Source: Lepagella muris
GTDB lineage: Bacteria > Bacteroidota > Bacteroidia > Bacteroidales > Muribaculaceae
Length of the DNA: 64,000 bases
NCBI RefSeq assembly: GCF_004793975.1
Contig: NZ_SRYB01000002.1
Coordinates: 199,804 to 263,803 of the forward strand
Direction of reading: 5' to 3'
Positions 25,240-34,873 of this stretch are shown here, piece after piece. The notes below the pieces were generated by a model, which saw only the letters and a program-made list of their open reading frames with translations, ran no database searches and was not told the DNA's origin. The translations under genes and the position numbers were made by a program. How positions within the stretch are numbered: the first letter of the stretch is position 1; each line of letters starts with the position of its first letter.

Positions 25240-26427
25240 ATGAAGCTTTTACAAGAGAAACTGTCGCGCTACGATGCGCCCCAACGTGCAAAGGCAGCGG
25301 GCATCTACCCTTATTTCAGACCAATTTCAAGTGAGCAGAACACGGAAGTGCTGATGAACGGAAGAAAAGTGCTCATGTTCGGTTCCAACAGTTATATGGG
25401 CCTCACGAATCATCCGAAGGTAATAGAGGCAGCTGTAGCAGCAACGAAAAAATATGGCACAGGCATGGCCGGTTCGCCATTCCTCAATGGCACGCTTGAC
25501 ATCCACAAGCAGCTTGAGGCTCGCCTTGCGGAATATGTCGGCAAGGAGGACTGTATGCTCTACAGCACAGGCTTCGGCGTCAACCTCGGCGTTGTCTCCA
25601 CGCTTACAGGCAGAGAGGATTACGTTATACTTGACGAGCAGGATCATGCCTCTATAATAGAGGGCCGTCGGCTTTCCTTCTCAAATTATCTGAAATACCG
25701 CCACAACGATATGGCGAGTCTTGAGACTCAGCTTAAGAAATGCGATCCCGACAAAGTGAAACTGATAGTGACAGACGGTGTCTTCTCGATGGAGGGCGAT
25801 GTGGCGAATCTTCCGGAGATTGTGCGTCTTGCCAAGCAGTATAATGCTTCGGTCATGGTAGATGAGGCACACGGTATCGGTGTGTTTGGAGAGGGTGGAC
25901 GTGGCACGTGCAACCATTTCGGCGTCACTGATGATGTAGACCTGATCATGGGCACGTTCAGCAAGTCGTTTGCATCGCTGGGCGGCTTTATCGCCACAGA
26001 CAAGGAGGTGACCAACTATCTGCGTCACAATTCACGCGCCTATATCTTCACGGCAAGCATCACGCCTGCCTCCACAGCTGCAGTGAATGCCGCGCTCGAC
26101 ATCATGATAGCCGAGCCGGAACGCCAGACGCATCTTTGGGACATCACTAATTATGCCCTTGAGCAATTCCGCGCGATGGGCTGCGAGATAGGCAACACTT
26201 CGACCCCTATCATCCCCTTGTTCATAAGAGACGACTACAAGACCTTCCACGTCACTCATGATCTTCTAGAGGAGGGAGTGTTTGTCAATCCGGTGGTAAC
26301 TCCGGCAGTGGCTCCGCAAGACACGCTGATCCGCTATTCACTCATGGCTACCCACACGAAGGAGCAGGTGACGCGTTCGATCGAGGCAATAGAGAAGGTA
26401 TTTAAGAAGTATGATATAATCCACTGA
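25240..26427 (+). CDS. spt: Serine palmitoyltransferase
   Basis: A 395-residue PLP enzyme of the alpha-oxoamine synthase family that condenses serine with an acyl-CoA to begin sphingolipid synthesis. The PLP lysine is Lys242 in GTFSKSFAS, Asp208 in VDEAHG binds the pyridine nitrogen, and His136 in DHAS stacks on the ring. The opening MKLLQEKLSRYDAPQ and the IYPYFRPIS segment are those of the Bacteroides enzyme rather than of glycine C-acetyltransferase or BioF. It is monocistronic. The assignment to Spt over Kbl rests on this family resemblance. Confidence 0.88.
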   Translation: MKLLQEKLSRYDAPQRAKAAGIYPYFRPISSEQNTEVLMNGRKVLMFGSNSYMGLTNHPKVIEAAVAATKKYGTGMAGSPFLNGTLDIHKQLEARLAEYVGKEDCMLYSTGFGVNLGVVSTLTGREDYVILDEQDHASIIEGRRLSFSNYLKYRHNDMASLETQLKKCDPDKVKLIVTDGVFSMEGDVANLPEIVRLAKQYNASVMVDEAHGIGVFGEGGRGTCNHFGVTDDVDLIMGTFSKSFASLGGFIATDKEVTNYLRHNSRAYIFTASITPASTAAVNAALDIMIAEPERQTHLWDITNYALEQFRAMGCEIGNTSTPIIPLFIRDDYKTFHVTHDLLEEGVFVNPVVTPAVAPQDTLIRYSLMATHTKEQVTRSIEAIEKVFKKYDIIH

Positions 26428-26501
26428 TCGGTTTCCGCCGCATCGGTCCTGCATCATCAGGCTGACGGCTTTTTTTAGCCGGAATAATGGATAAAAATCG
26501 C

Positions 26502-26540
26502 AAAGCAGGCGACAGACAGAGGTCTTCGCCTGCTTTTTTT
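26502..26540 (+). terminator. Terminator downstream of spt
   Basis: AAAGCAGGCGA (26502-26512) pairs with TCGCCTGCTTT (26526-26536), followed by more T. A smaller GGCT/AGCC hairpin with a T-run is just before it. Confidence 0.8.
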
Positions 26541-26648
26541 TGCATAAGTTGGCAAAACTGCATAAAATAATTGAAAAATTATTTTGCATCAATTGTGAAA
26601 TAGATTAATTTCGCAATATAAAAATCGCAATATAAAAAACTATATAAG

Positions 26649-27197
26649 ATGGTATATAAATTTAAACTTGTAAGCGATGAGGTGAGCAATTTCTCACGTG
26701 AGATAGAGATTGACGCGAGCGCTTCTTTCCTGCAGTTGAGAAATGCCATACTCGACAGCGTGGATTATTCAAAGGATGACATTGATTCATTTTTCTTGTG
26801 TGACGAGGAGTGGCAGCGTCAGGAGGAGATTACTCTTGAGGATATGGGCACATCGAGCGACCAGGACGTGTGGCTTATGGAAGACACCCCGCTCAATGAG
26901 CTTATAGAGGAGGATGGACAGAAGCTCGTCTTCGTGTTTGACTATCTGACGGAGCGTTCATTCTTCATGGAGATGAAAGAGTCTATTCCGGGACGCACGC
27001 TTGCCGACCCGATCTGCACAGTGAAGCGAGGCAAGGCGCCGGTGCAGAATGTGGATATGGATGAGTTTGAGAAGCAGATTGACCAGAATCTCCAGAAGAT
27101 GGTGTCAGACGATCTCGATATAGAGGATCTCTATGGCGACACCCAGTTTAATGACGATGAATTGGGAAGCGGGTTTGACGACCTGAATTTCAATTGA
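26649..27197 (+). CDS. pRiA4b ORF-3-like protein
   Basis: A 182-residue acidic protein whose first 130 residues (YKFKLVSDEVSNFSREIEID..., SFLQLRNAILDSVDYSKDD, FVFDYLTERSFFME) fit the plasmid pRiA4b ORF-3 family, also annotated as IS1096 passenger-like. The function is unknown. The last 50 residues are rich in Asp and Glu. In Bacteroidales it is a stable chromosomal gene, not a sign of a mobile element. It is followed by a very strong terminator. Confidence 0.75.
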   Translation: MVYKFKLVSDEVSNFSREIEIDASASFLQLRNAILDSVDYSKDDIDSFFLCDEEWQRQEEITLEDMGTSSDQDVWLMEDTPLNELIEEDGQKLVFVFDYLTERSFFMEMKESIPGRTLADPICTVKRGKAPVQNVDMDEFEKQIDQNLQKMVSDDLDIEDLYGDTQFNDDELGSGFDDLNFN

Positions 27198-27291
27198 GAT
27201 CAGGCATGAGTGGGAATAGGATGCGACAGCATCTGCAGAGGGAACGATAAAAGGAGGATGATCTGCCGAATTAGGTGGCTGGATTGCCTGT

Positions 27292-27334
27292 AATAAGAAG
27301 CGTCTTCGGATTCAATCCGAAGACGCTTCTTATT
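27292..27334. terminator. Strong bidirectional terminator hairpin
   Basis: A perfect 20-bp stem with a 3-base loop (27292-27311 with 27315-27334). It lies between the convergent genes ending at 27197 and 27376 and can serve both. Confidence 0.85.
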
Positions 27335-27375
27335 GCATTTGGAATGCAATCGTTATACCAAAATTATATTTTTTC

Positions 27376-27717
27376 TTAGCCTCTTCCAAAGATCTTATCA
27401 AACAGGGATTTTTTCGGCTCCGGACGCATGTGCACCCTCATCTGGTTGTCTTCCTTTCCGAGGAAAAGAATATGAGTGCGAAACACGAATGCAATCATCT
27501 TGTCAAACTCAAGAATGGCGTTCAGACTTCTTATAAGGAATCGTCTGAATGGGTTGAATTCTTCAAGATCTTCAAGGATTATTTCCGTCTGATCAATAGA
27601 TATGGAATGATGTTGTTGAAGCATTGGAATAAAATACTCCAATTGCAAGTCCTCACGACGTTTGTGAGGCTTGCTGAATTTCTTGTAAATCTCCTTTATG
27701 ACGCTGTCGGTTATCAT
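27376..27717 (-). CDS. Hypothetical protein
   Basis: A 113-residue protein I do not recognise. It is largely helical and mixed-charge, with a hydrophobic centre (FRRFLIRSLNAILEFDKMIAF) and a Lys-Pro-rich end (PEPKKSLFDKIFGRG). No signal peptide or clear membrane segment is present. It stands alone between terminators and the decarboxylase operon. The opposite-strand frame covering the same place looks like a shadow, since this frame has the more regular composition. Confidence 0.55.
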   Translation of the reverse strand: MITDSVIKEIYKKFSKPHKRREDLQLEYFIPMLQQHHSISIDQTEIILEDLEEFNPFRRFLIRSLNAILEFDKMIAFVFRTHILFLGKEDNQMRVHMRPEPKKSLFDKIFGRG

Positions 27718-27861
27718 AGTCCATATATTTATAGACAGCCTTAAGCATCACTGATCCCGATTGATCATGATGTTAGAATCTGCCCGTGTATTTGGTAAAC
27801 AAATTTACGCATGAATAAGTTCGCCAAATGTTAAAGAACATGAGTCTATTTGAGAAAAAGA

Positions 27862-27890
27862 GCGGGAGGATATGGGAAATATCCTCCCGC
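27862..27890 (-). terminator. Terminator of the mce-mmd operon
   Basis: GCGGGAGGATAT (27862-27873) pairs perfectly with ATATCCTCCCGC (27879-27890), 34 bases after the mmdB stop on the minus strand. Confidence 0.8.
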
Positions 27891-27923
27891 CCGTAGTGCA
27901 TTCTCTCTATAATGCTGTCGGGG

Positions 27924-29096
27924 TTATCCCAGGAAGCTCAGGAGGACACCTGCAGCCACAGCCGAACCGATAACGCCGGCCACGTTGGGACCCATGGCGT
28001 GCATCAGCAGATAGTTTGACGGGTCATACTCAAGACCGAGATTATTGGAGATGCGGGCAGCCATAGGCACTGCCGACACACCTGCATTTCCGATAAGCGG
28101 ATTGATTTTCTTGTCTTTCTTCAGGAATAAGTTGAAAATCTTCACGGAGAGGACACCGGCAGAAGATGCGATGATGAATGCAAGGAAGCCGAGACCGAAG
28201 ATCTTAAGCGTGTCGAACGTGAGGAACTTGTCGGCCTGAGTGGATGCACCCACCGTCAGACCGAGAAGGATGGTCACGATGTCGGTCATGGCGTTGCTTG
28301 CAGTCTTGGCAAGGCGGGAGGTCACGCCGCTTTCACGCAGTAGATTTCCGAAGAAGAGCATACCGAGCAACGGGATGCCGGAGGGCACCACGAAGCAGGT
28401 CAGCATCAGACCTACGATCGGGAATATTATCTTCTCGTTCTGGCTTACCACGCGCGAAGGCTTCATCTTGATGAGACGCTCCTCCTTGTTGGTGAATAGT
28501 CGCATCAGCGGGGGTTGGATGAGCGGAATCAACGCCATGTAGGAGTAGGCGGATACTGCCACCGCACCCAATAGATTGGGATTCAGCTTCGATGTGGTGA
28601 AGATTGCGGTCGGACCGTCGGCACCGCCGATGATAGCCACACATCCTGCGGAGAGCGGGTCAAATCCGCAAAGCAGGGCGAGCATGTATGCACCGAATAT
28701 ACCGAACTGCGCACACGCACCGATTATCATCAGCTTAGGGTTGGCAAGAAGGGCGGAGAAGTCGGTCATTGCGCCGATGCCGAGGAAGATGAGGGGAGGA
28801 TACCATCCGCGTTCCACACCGTTGTAGAGTATGTTCAACACCGATCCCGGCTCATAGATGCCTATCTCCATTCCCGACTGGAAGGGGATATTGCCGATGA
28901 GCATACCGAAGCCGATAGGCACCAGCAGGAGCGGTTCGAAATTCTTCTTTATCGCGAGCCATACAAAGAAACATCCGACAGCGAGCATGACGATATTTTC
29001 CCACTCGCAGTTGTAGAATCCGGTAAACTGCCAAAAAGTGGATATTGTCTGGCTCAGGAACTCGCCGAAGGAGTAAGTCGTGTCAGCTAAAATCAT
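27924..29096 (-). CDS. mmdB: Methylmalonyl-CoA decarboxylase, Na+-pumping beta subunit
   Basis: A 390-residue membrane protein of the OadB/MmdB/GcdB family that exports Na+ as carboxybiotin is decarboxylated. The family's key block GGADGPTAIFTTSKL, with the Na+-site Asp, follows the first half, and SAYSYMALIPLIQPP is also conserved. About ten membrane segments are visible. It is the last gene of the operon, 32 bases after the biotin carrier. The oxaloacetate version is distinguished by operon partners: the methylmalonyl-CoA epimerase and a CoA carboxyltransferase point to methylmalonyl-CoA. Confidence 0.93.
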   Translation of the reverse strand: MILADTTYSFGEFLSQTISTFWQFTGFYNCEWENIVMLAVGCFFVWLAIKKNFEPLLLVPIGFGMLIGNIPFQSGMEIGIYEPGSVLNILYNGVERGWYPPLIFLGIGAMTDFSALLANPKLMIIGACAQFGIFGAYMLALLCGFDPLSAGCVAIIGGADGPTAIFTTSKLNPNLLGAVAVSAYSYMALIPLIQPPLMRLFTNKEERLIKMKPSRVVSQNEKIIFPIVGLMLTCFVVPSGIPLLGMLFFGNLLRESGVTSRLAKTASNAMTDIVTILLGLTVGASTQADKFLTFDTLKIFGLGFLAFIIASSAGVLSVKIFNLFLKKDKKINPLIGNAGVSAVPMAARISNNLGLEYDPSNYLLMHAMGPNVAGVIGSAVAAGVLLSFLG

Positions 29097-29128
29097 AATA
29101 TCAGGAATTATTGTGAAATCAGCTGTAA

Positions 29129-29578
29129 TTATTCTATAATCATGATGTCGCCGTCTTGTGGCACAGCATCGCCCACATTCACGAGAATCTTCTTGACAGT
29201 GCCACCTTTTCCGGCATGAATGTCGTTCTCCATCTTCATTGCCTCAATGATGCAAACAGTAGCGGAATCGGCAATGACGTCGCCCTCTTTCACGTTGAAG
29301 CTCATGATTGTTCCGGGGAGAGGAGCCTTGATTACGTAGCCGGATGTGGGAGCCTTGGCGGGAGTGGCGATGATTCTCTCGCCGGATTCAGTTCTCGGAG
29401 CTTTCATGGGGCTTTTCACGGGTTGAGATACTGAGGTCTTCTTGTTAGGAACCTTGTCAAGCTCAACGGTGTAAGGCACACCATTCACTTCAACGTGCAC
29501 TTCATTATCAACAACTTCCCCGATTTTTACGGAAAATTTTGTGCCGTTGATTTTATATTTGTATTCTTTAAGTTTCAT
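29129..29578 (-). CDS. mmdC: Biotin carrier subunit of the decarboxylase
   Basis: A 149-residue protein with a biotinyl domain in its last 75 residues; the biotinylated Lys lies in EAMKMEND. Before it is a Pro/Ala/Thr-rich flexible linker (about residues 50-75), and the first 45 residues form a small beta domain. It shuttles the carboxyl group from the transferase MmdA to the membrane subunit MmdB. The order in the operon (A, D, C, B) is typical for Bacteroidales. Confidence 0.93.
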   Translation of the reverse strand: MKLKEYKYKINGTKFSVKIGEVVDNEVHVEVNGVPYTVELDKVPNKKTSVSQPVKSPMKAPRTESGERIIATPAKAPTSGYVIKAPLPGTIMSFNVKEGDVIADSATVCIIEAMKMENDIHAGKGGTVKKILVNVGDAVPQDGDIMIIE

Positions 29579-29633
29579 GTCTGTATTGTCTGTTCAAAAT
29601 GAGTATAAGAGTAATCAATGTCTCTTATATTAT

Positions 29634-30227
29634 TTAAGGTCGCGGATTGCGGTGAAGTTCCGGCATGACACGCAGATTGTAGATCTTTGAGTTCCATGGG
29701 GAGTAAGCTCTCTTCATGCGTCGGATCGTCAGGATAGTGTCTTCAATGTCATGACCCTCTCCGAAGTGCTCGGAAAGCGCGGCAACGATAGCAGCGATAG
29801 CCTCACCGGAGTCTACTGCATGATGCTCCTCCTCGGTCATTCCTGCGGGAGTGGCTTTTGCTGTCTGGCGTTTGTTCTTCTGGATGATAGCCTCAGAAAT
29901 TTTGCCGAAGCCGAGGAAAAGGAGAGACAGGACGACAAGGGCAGAGATTACGATTACCATTGCGATTATCGTGATAGCGCCACCCCAGGGGTCGTTGATG
30001 GCTGCATTCCTGGCTTTTTCTGCCTGGGTCATTTTCTTAGCGGTCGGAGCCATGGCGATTTCGTCATACTCATCGACAGCTGTCAGGGCATTATCTTCCA
30101 TTGATACGGAAGTGGTCTCGACGGCTACTACTGTCTCCATCCCCTCCGCCTGCCCTTTGTCAGGCGCCGCAAATGCGCCGCCTGACAAGGTTAGGAAGAT
30201 TGCCGCAGATAAAAAGAATCTTTTCAT
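29634..30227 (-). CDS. mmdD: OadG/MmdD-like small membrane subunit
   Basis: A 197-residue protein with a cleavable-looking signal segment (residues 1-20, ending GGAFAA), a long acidic extracytoplasmic stretch, one membrane segment near residues 82-108 (AITIIAMVIVISALVVLSLL) and a cytoplasmic tail with GEAIAAIVAALSEHFG. OadG-type subunits hold the decarboxylase complex together. The signal segment and extended front half are longer than in classical OadG (about 80 residues). Confidence 0.8.
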   Translation of the reverse strand: MKRFFLSAAIFLTLSGGAFAAPDKGQAEGMETVVAVETTSVSMEDNALTAVDEYDEIAMAPTAKKMTQAEKARNAAINDPWGGAITIIAMVIVISALVVLSLLFLGFGKISEAIIQKNKRQTAKATPAGMTEEEHHAVDSGEAIAAIVAALSEHFGEGHDIEDTILTIRRMKRAYSPWNSKIYNLRVMPELHRNPRP

Positions 30228-30248
30228 ATAGCGGAAATGTCAATGTGA

Positions 30249-31802
30249 TTAAAGAGGAATGTTTCCGTGTTTCTTCGCGGGGTTCGTCAGCTTCTTTGTA
30301 GCGAGCATCTGAAGCGCACGAATGATGCGGAAGCGTGTGTTACGCGGTTCAATCACATCGTCGATATATCCGAATTTGGCTGCCTGATATGGGTTGCCGA
30401 AGAGTTTGCGGTATTCCTCCTCCTTCTCCTTGATGAATTCGGCGGGGTTCTCCGCAGTCTTAGCCTCTTTAGCATAAAGTACGCCCACGGCACCCTCAGC
30501 ACCCATGACAGCGATTTCGGAAGTGGGCCAAGCATAGTTGACGTCGCCACGAAGCTGCTTGCAGCTCATCACGATGTGAGAGCCGCCGTAGCTCTTGCGC
30601 AGGGTTACAGTCACTTTAGGCACGGTTGCCTCGCCGTAAGCGTAGAGAAGTTTCGCACCGTGAAGGATGACGCCATTGTATTCCTGACCTGTGCCGGGAA
30701 GGAATCCGGGCACGTCGACGAGAGTGACGAGAGGGATGTTGAACGCATCGCAGAAGCGCACGAAGCGAGCAGCCTTGCGGGAAGCGTTGGAGTCGAGCAC
30801 GCCGGCAAGCACCTTGGGCTGGTTTGCCACGATTCCGACAGACTGTCCGTTGAAGCGGGCGAATCCGATGATGATGTTCTTCGCATAGTCTTTCTGCACC
30901 TCGAGGAACTCACCGTTGTCGACGATTGAGCTGATCACCTCATACATGTCGTAAGACATCTTCGCGCTCTCCGGGATGATATCGTTGAGATTGTCGTCAA
31001 GACGGTCGATGGGATCGTCGCAAGCCACGAGAGGAGTCTCTTCCATGTTGTTCTGCGGCATGTAGCTGAGAAGCTTGCGGATGATGAAGAGAGCTTCCTC
31101 GCCGTTCTCTGCAGCGAAGTGGGTCACGCCGCTCTTGGTGGAGTGTACGGAAGCACCACCGAGTTGCTCCTGAGTCACGTCTTCGCCGGTGACGGTCTTC
31201 ACTACAGACGGACCGGTGAGGAACATGTAGGAGATGCCTTTCGCCATGATGGTGAAGTCAGTGAGGGCAGGACTATATACAGCACCGCCGGCACAAGGAC
31301 CGAGGATTGCAGAGATCTGGGGGATCACGCCGGAAGCAAGGATGTTTCTCTGGAATATCTCAGAGTATCCGGCGAGGGCGTTGATACCTTCCTGCAGGCG
31401 TGCGCCGCCGGAGTCGTTAAGACCGATTACAGGCGCGCCCATTTTCATTGCAAGGTCCATCACCTTGCAGATCTTTAATGCCATTGTCTCGGATAGGGAT
31501 CCTCCGAATACGGTGAAATCCTGAGCGAAGACGTATACGAGACGACCCTCGATAGTGCCGAATCCGGTTACTACGCCGTCGCCGAGAATATGTTTCTTGT
31601 CTTGTCCGAAGTTTGTGCAACGGTGGGTGACAAACATGTCAAGCTCCTCGAAGCTTCCTTCGTCGAGAAGCTGGGCGATACGCTCGCGGGCAGTGTATTT
31701 GCCTTTGGCGTGCTGTTTGTCGATAGCTTTTTCACCGCCGCCGAGACGGGCTTGCGCCCTTTTTTCGATGAGCTCGTGAATTTTTTCCTGTGATGTGCTC
31801 AT
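30249..31802 (-). CDS. mmdA: Methylmalonyl-CoA decarboxylase carboxyltransferase alpha subunit
   Basis: A 517-residue carboxyltransferase of the propionyl-CoA carboxylase beta/MmdA family. The two crotonase-like halves are evident: GLNDSGGARLQEGINAL with GPCAGGAVYSPAL in the N-half, and VDVPGFLPGTGQEYNGVI with RKSYGGSHIVMS in the C-half, including the oxyanion-hole glycine pairs. It moves the carboxyl group from methylmalonyl-CoA onto the biotin of MmdC, giving propionyl-CoA. It lies 45 bases behind mce. Confidence 0.94.
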   Translation of the reverse strand: MSTSQEKIHELIEKRAQARLGGGEKAIDKQHAKGKYTARERIAQLLDEGSFEELDMFVTHRCTNFGQDKKHILGDGVVTGFGTIEGRLVYVFAQDFTVFGGSLSETMALKICKVMDLAMKMGAPVIGLNDSGGARLQEGINALAGYSEIFQRNILASGVIPQISAILGPCAGGAVYSPALTDFTIMAKGISYMFLTGPSVVKTVTGEDVTQEQLGGASVHSTKSGVTHFAAENGEEALFIIRKLLSYMPQNNMEETPLVACDDPIDRLDDNLNDIIPESAKMSYDMYEVISSIVDNGEFLEVQKDYAKNIIIGFARFNGQSVGIVANQPKVLAGVLDSNASRKAARFVRFCDAFNIPLVTLVDVPGFLPGTGQEYNGVILHGAKLLYAYGEATVPKVTVTLRKSYGGSHIVMSCKQLRGDVNYAWPTSEIAVMGAEGAVGVLYAKEAKTAENPAEFIKEKEEEYRKLFGNPYQAAKFGYIDDVIEPRNTRFRIIRALQMLATKKLTNPAKKHGNIPL

Positions 31803-31847
31803 ATCTGTAAAATTATAGATGATTCGAAATGAGATTCCTCGACGCTG

Positions 31848-32267
31848 TTATTTGTTGGGATTCTCGCAGAGTTCGGTAAGAACAGCTTCAGTGGATTTCG
31901 GGTGAAGGAAAGCGATTTTCAGACCGTCGGCACCATTTCTGGGAGCCTTGTCGATGAGCTTGACACCCTTTTCCTCAGCCTCGGCGAGAGCTTCAGCCAC
32001 ACCGTCTTCCACAGCGAATGCGATATGGTGCATACCACCGCGTCCGCCGTTCTTCTCGATGAATTTGGCAATAGTGCTTTCAGGGGATGTAGCTTCGAGA
32101 AGCTCAATCTTAGTGTCGCCCACCATGATGAATGCAGTAGTCACTTTCTGATCTTCGACCACTTCCTTTTTGTAGCATTTAAGCCCGAGAACATTCTCGT
32201 AGTATTCGATTGCCTTCTCAAGATTCGGAACGGCTATCCCGATGTGCTCGATGTGAGAAATTTTCAT
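31848..32267 (-). CDS. mce: Methylmalonyl-CoA epimerase
   Basis: A 139-residue protein of the glyoxalase/VOC fold. It begins MKISHIEHIGIAVPNLEKAI, and the metal ligands expected in this family are present: His in the first repeat (HIGIAV), Gln/Glu in the KIELLEATSPES region, and His in GGMHHIAFAV. It interconverts (R)- and (S)-methylmalonyl-CoA ahead of the decarboxylase. It is the first gene of the operon mce-mmdADCB, the succinate-to-propionate branch. Confidence 0.94.
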   Translation of the reverse strand: MKISHIEHIGIAVPNLEKAIEYYENVLGLKCYKKEVVEDQKVTTAFIMVGDTKIELLEATSPESTIAKFIEKNGGRGGMHHIAFAVEDGVAEALAEAEEKGVKLIDKAPRNGADGLKIAFLHPKSTEAVLTELCENPNK

Positions 32268-32481
32268 GTGATTTAAGTATTTTTGAATTAGAAAAATAAT
32301 ATTACCTATGTTTTTTCATAGGTGAAAACTCTGTGCAAATGTAGCAATTTTTCTTTAAATGGTCAAAAAAAACTTGAATAATTGTAATTATAAGTGTTCC
32401 GGTGTGCAATAGTGGGGTAATCTTATGGTTATTTATAAAAAAATTACGATATTTGCAAAAAAAATTAATCCAGACCAAATT

Positions 32482-33492
32482 ATGGAGATAACACCGAAGA
32501 GCCTTGCAGCTCTGACCGGGGGGGATGTGGAAGGAGATGAAAACGCAGTTATAACCGGCTTTGCCAAGATAGAGGAGGCAAGGCCGGGCGATCTCAGTTT
32601 TATAGCGAATCCCAAGTATGCCCACTATATAGAGACTACCGGTGCGACGGCAGTACTTGTAGGCAAGAATTTTGTAGTGGATAAGCCAGTTACGCCGGTG
32701 TTGATAAGAGTGGCAGATCCATACGCCACGCTTGCACAGCTTCTCAGGATGGTGGAGGGGATGAAGCCACAGCCTGAGGGCGTGGAGCAGCCGTCTTACG
32801 TGTCGGAGGGTGTAGCTCTTCCGGAGCATGTATATATAGGAGCGTTTGCATATATCGGGAAAGGCGTGAAATTAGGAAAGAATGTCAAGATCTATCCTCA
32901 GGTATATGTGGGCGACGGCTGTGAGATCGGCGACGACAGCGTGTTGCGTTCCGGAGTGAAGGTCTACGAGGGATGCCGCATAGGCTCACGCTGCATACTT
33001 CATTCTGGCGCGGTGATAGGTGCCGATGGGTTTGGCTTCGCCCCTCACGACGGCAAGTTTGAGAAACTTCCGCAGACGGGCATCGTCGAGATCTGCGACG
33101 ACGTGGAGATCGGAGCAAACACTACCATAGACCGCGCCACATTCGGGAGCACCGTTATCGGCGAGGGGACCAAGCTCGACAATCTAATACAGGTAGCCCA
33201 CAATGTTACGATCGGCAGAAGCAACGTATTTGCCGCCCAGACCGGCATAGCCGGGTCGACGCATATCGGCGACGGCAACATGGTCGGTGGTCAGTGTGGT
33301 TTCGCCGGGCATATAAAAGTGGGAGATTATAATGAGATAGGTGCGCAGTCGGGGATCCCCAACAATGTAGGCAGCAAACGGCGTATTATCGGCTACCCTG
33401 CGATAGATGCGCGCCAATTTGCCAAGAATCAAGTGTATCTGAAGAATCTTGGCAAGCTTTATGACGAAATTAAAAACATCAGGAAACAATGA
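32482..33492 (+). CDS. lpxD: UDP-3-O-acylglucosamine N-acyltransferase
   Basis: Third enzyme of lipid A synthesis, adding the N-linked acyl chain. From the ATG at 32482 the product is 336 aa: an N-terminal uridine-binding domain (residues 1-100), then a left-handed beta helix made of many hexapeptide repeats, with the conserved HSGAVIGADGFGFAP and its catalytic His region. I reject the start at 32425, whose extra 19 residues are Lys/Ile-rich leader sequence. It overlaps the next gene by 4 bases. Confidence 0.93.
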   Translation: MEITPKSLAALTGGDVEGDENAVITGFAKIEEARPGDLSFIANPKYAHYIETTGATAVLVGKNFVVDKPVTPVLIRVADPYATLAQLLRMVEGMKPQPEGVEQPSYVSEGVALPEHVYIGAFAYIGKGVKLGKNVKIYPQVYVGDGCEIGDDSVLRSGVKVYEGCRIGSRCILHSGAVIGADGFGFAPHDGKFEKLPQTGIVEICDDVEIGANTTIDRATFGSTVIGEGTKLDNLIQVAHNVTIGRSNVFAAQTGIAGSTHIGDGNMVGGQCGFAGHIKVGDYNEIGAQSGIPNNVGSKRRIIGYPAIDARQFAKNQVYLKNLGKLYDEIKNIRKQ

Positions 33493-34871
33493 AACAGATG
33501 ACACTAAAGGCACCCTTCACCGTCAGTGGCAAGGGGCTTCATTCAGGGCTGGAGATTACGGCTACATTCCTTCCGGCTCCGGAAAATCATGGTTATAAAT
33601 TCAAGCGCATTGACCTTGAGGGCGAGCCTATCGTTGAGGCTCTTGCTGAAAACGTGGTCGATACCCAGCGCGGCACCGTGTTGGCTAAGAAGGATGTGAA
33701 GGTAAGCACGGTTGAGCATGCCTTGGCTGCCCTTTACGCATCTATGATCGACAACTGTCTCATTGAGGTGAACGGACCGGAGCTCCCCATCCTTGACGGA
33801 AGTGCGATAAGCTATATCAATGCCATAGAGGAAGTGGGAGTGGAAGAGCAGAAAGCCGATAAGGATTTCTATATAATAAAGGAGAAGGTACGCTTCCGCG
33901 ATGATGCCACAGGATCGCAGATCACAATCTATCCCGACGACCACTTCAGCGTGGAGGTGATGGTGGAATATAATTCCAAGGTGCTTCCCAACCAGTTTGC
34001 CGTGCTTGACGATATGGCGGAGTTCAAGCAGGAGGTAGCAAGCGCACGCACCTTCGTGTTTGTGAGGGAGATCGAGGGTCTTCTCCAGCATGGACTCATC
34101 AAGGGTGGCGACATCGACAATGCAATCGTGATTTATGATGAGCCGGTAAGCCAGGAGAGCATCGACCGTCTTTGCGACCTTATGAACGTGGCTCACATGA
34201 AAGTGGGTGAGCTTGGCTATATCAATCCACAGCCATTGACGTGGGATAATGAACCAGCACGCCATAAACTGATGGACGTAATCGGCGATCTCTCGCTCAT
34301 AGGCCGCCCGATCAAGGGCAGGGTAGTGGCTATCCGTCCGGGACACACAATCAATAATAAGTTCACACGCATGATCCGCAAGGAGGTGCGTCACACGGAG
34401 ATACAGGCTCCTTGCTATAATCCCAACATCGAGCCGATTCTCGATATCAATGCAATCTGCGGCATGCTTCCCCACCGCTATCCGTTCCTTCTCATCGATA
34501 AGGTCATAGAGATCGACAAGAAGCATTGCGTGGCAGTCAAGAACGTGACGGTCAATGAGCCATTCTTCCCCGGACATTTCCCACAGGAGCCGGTTATGCC
34601 TGGAGTGCTTCAGATCGAGGCAATGGCACAGGCGGCAGGAGTGCTTGTATTGAATTTCCTTGAGGAGCCGGAGAAATACAGCACCTACTTCCTGAAGATC
34701 GACAACGTGAAGTTCCGCCAGAAAGTAGTGCCTGGCAATACTTTGCTTCTCAACGTCAGCCTTATGACGGAGATCAGACGAGGCTGTGCCGTGGTCAAGG
34801 GCTATGCGTTTGTCGGAGAGAAGATAGTTTGTGAGGCAGAATTTATGGCTCAGATAATAAAGAATAAGTGA
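33489..34871 (+). CDS. lpxC: Fused LpxC deacetylase and FabZ dehydratase
   Basis: A 460-residue fusion. Residues 1-305 are LpxC, the zinc-dependent deacetylase that commits to lipid A synthesis: HSGLEITATF, the zinc-binding STVEHALAAL and HKLMDVIGDLSL are seen. Residues 315-460 are FabZ, the 3-hydroxyacyl-ACP dehydratase of fatty acid synthesis, with LPHRYPFLLIDKV and FPGHFPQEPVMPGV (catalytic His and, further on, Glu). This fusion is characteristic of Bacteroidetes and couples two routes competing for hydroxyacyl-ACP. It overlaps lpxD by 4 bases; lpxA begins 2 bases after it. Confidence 0.95.
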   Translation: MKQMTLKAPFTVSGKGLHSGLEITATFLPAPENHGYKFKRIDLEGEPIVEALAENVVDTQRGTVLAKKDVKVSTVEHALAALYASMIDNCLIEVNGPELPILDGSAISYINAIEEVGVEEQKADKDFYIIKEKVRFRDDATGSQITIYPDDHFSVEVMVEYNSKVLPNQFAVLDDMAEFKQEVASARTFVFVREIEGLLQHGLIKGGDIDNAIVIYDEPVSQESIDRLCDLMNVAHMKVGELGYINPQPLTWDNEPARHKLMDVIGDLSLIGRPIKGRVVAIRPGHTINNKFTRMIRKEVRHTEIQAPCYNPNIEPILDINAICGMLPHRYPFLLIDKVIEIDKKHCVAVKNVTVNEPFFPGHFPQEPVMPGVLQIEAMAQAAGVLVLNFLEEPEKYSTYFLKIDNVKFRQKVVPGNTLLLNVSLMTEIRRGCAVVKGYAFVGEKIVCEAEFMAQIIKNK

Positions 34872-34873
34872 AA

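Noticed and set aside
26649..27197. Mobile element because the family is named after plasmid pRiA4b and IS1096
   Set aside because: No terminal repeats or transposase are present; the name is historical and the gene is flanked by core genes.
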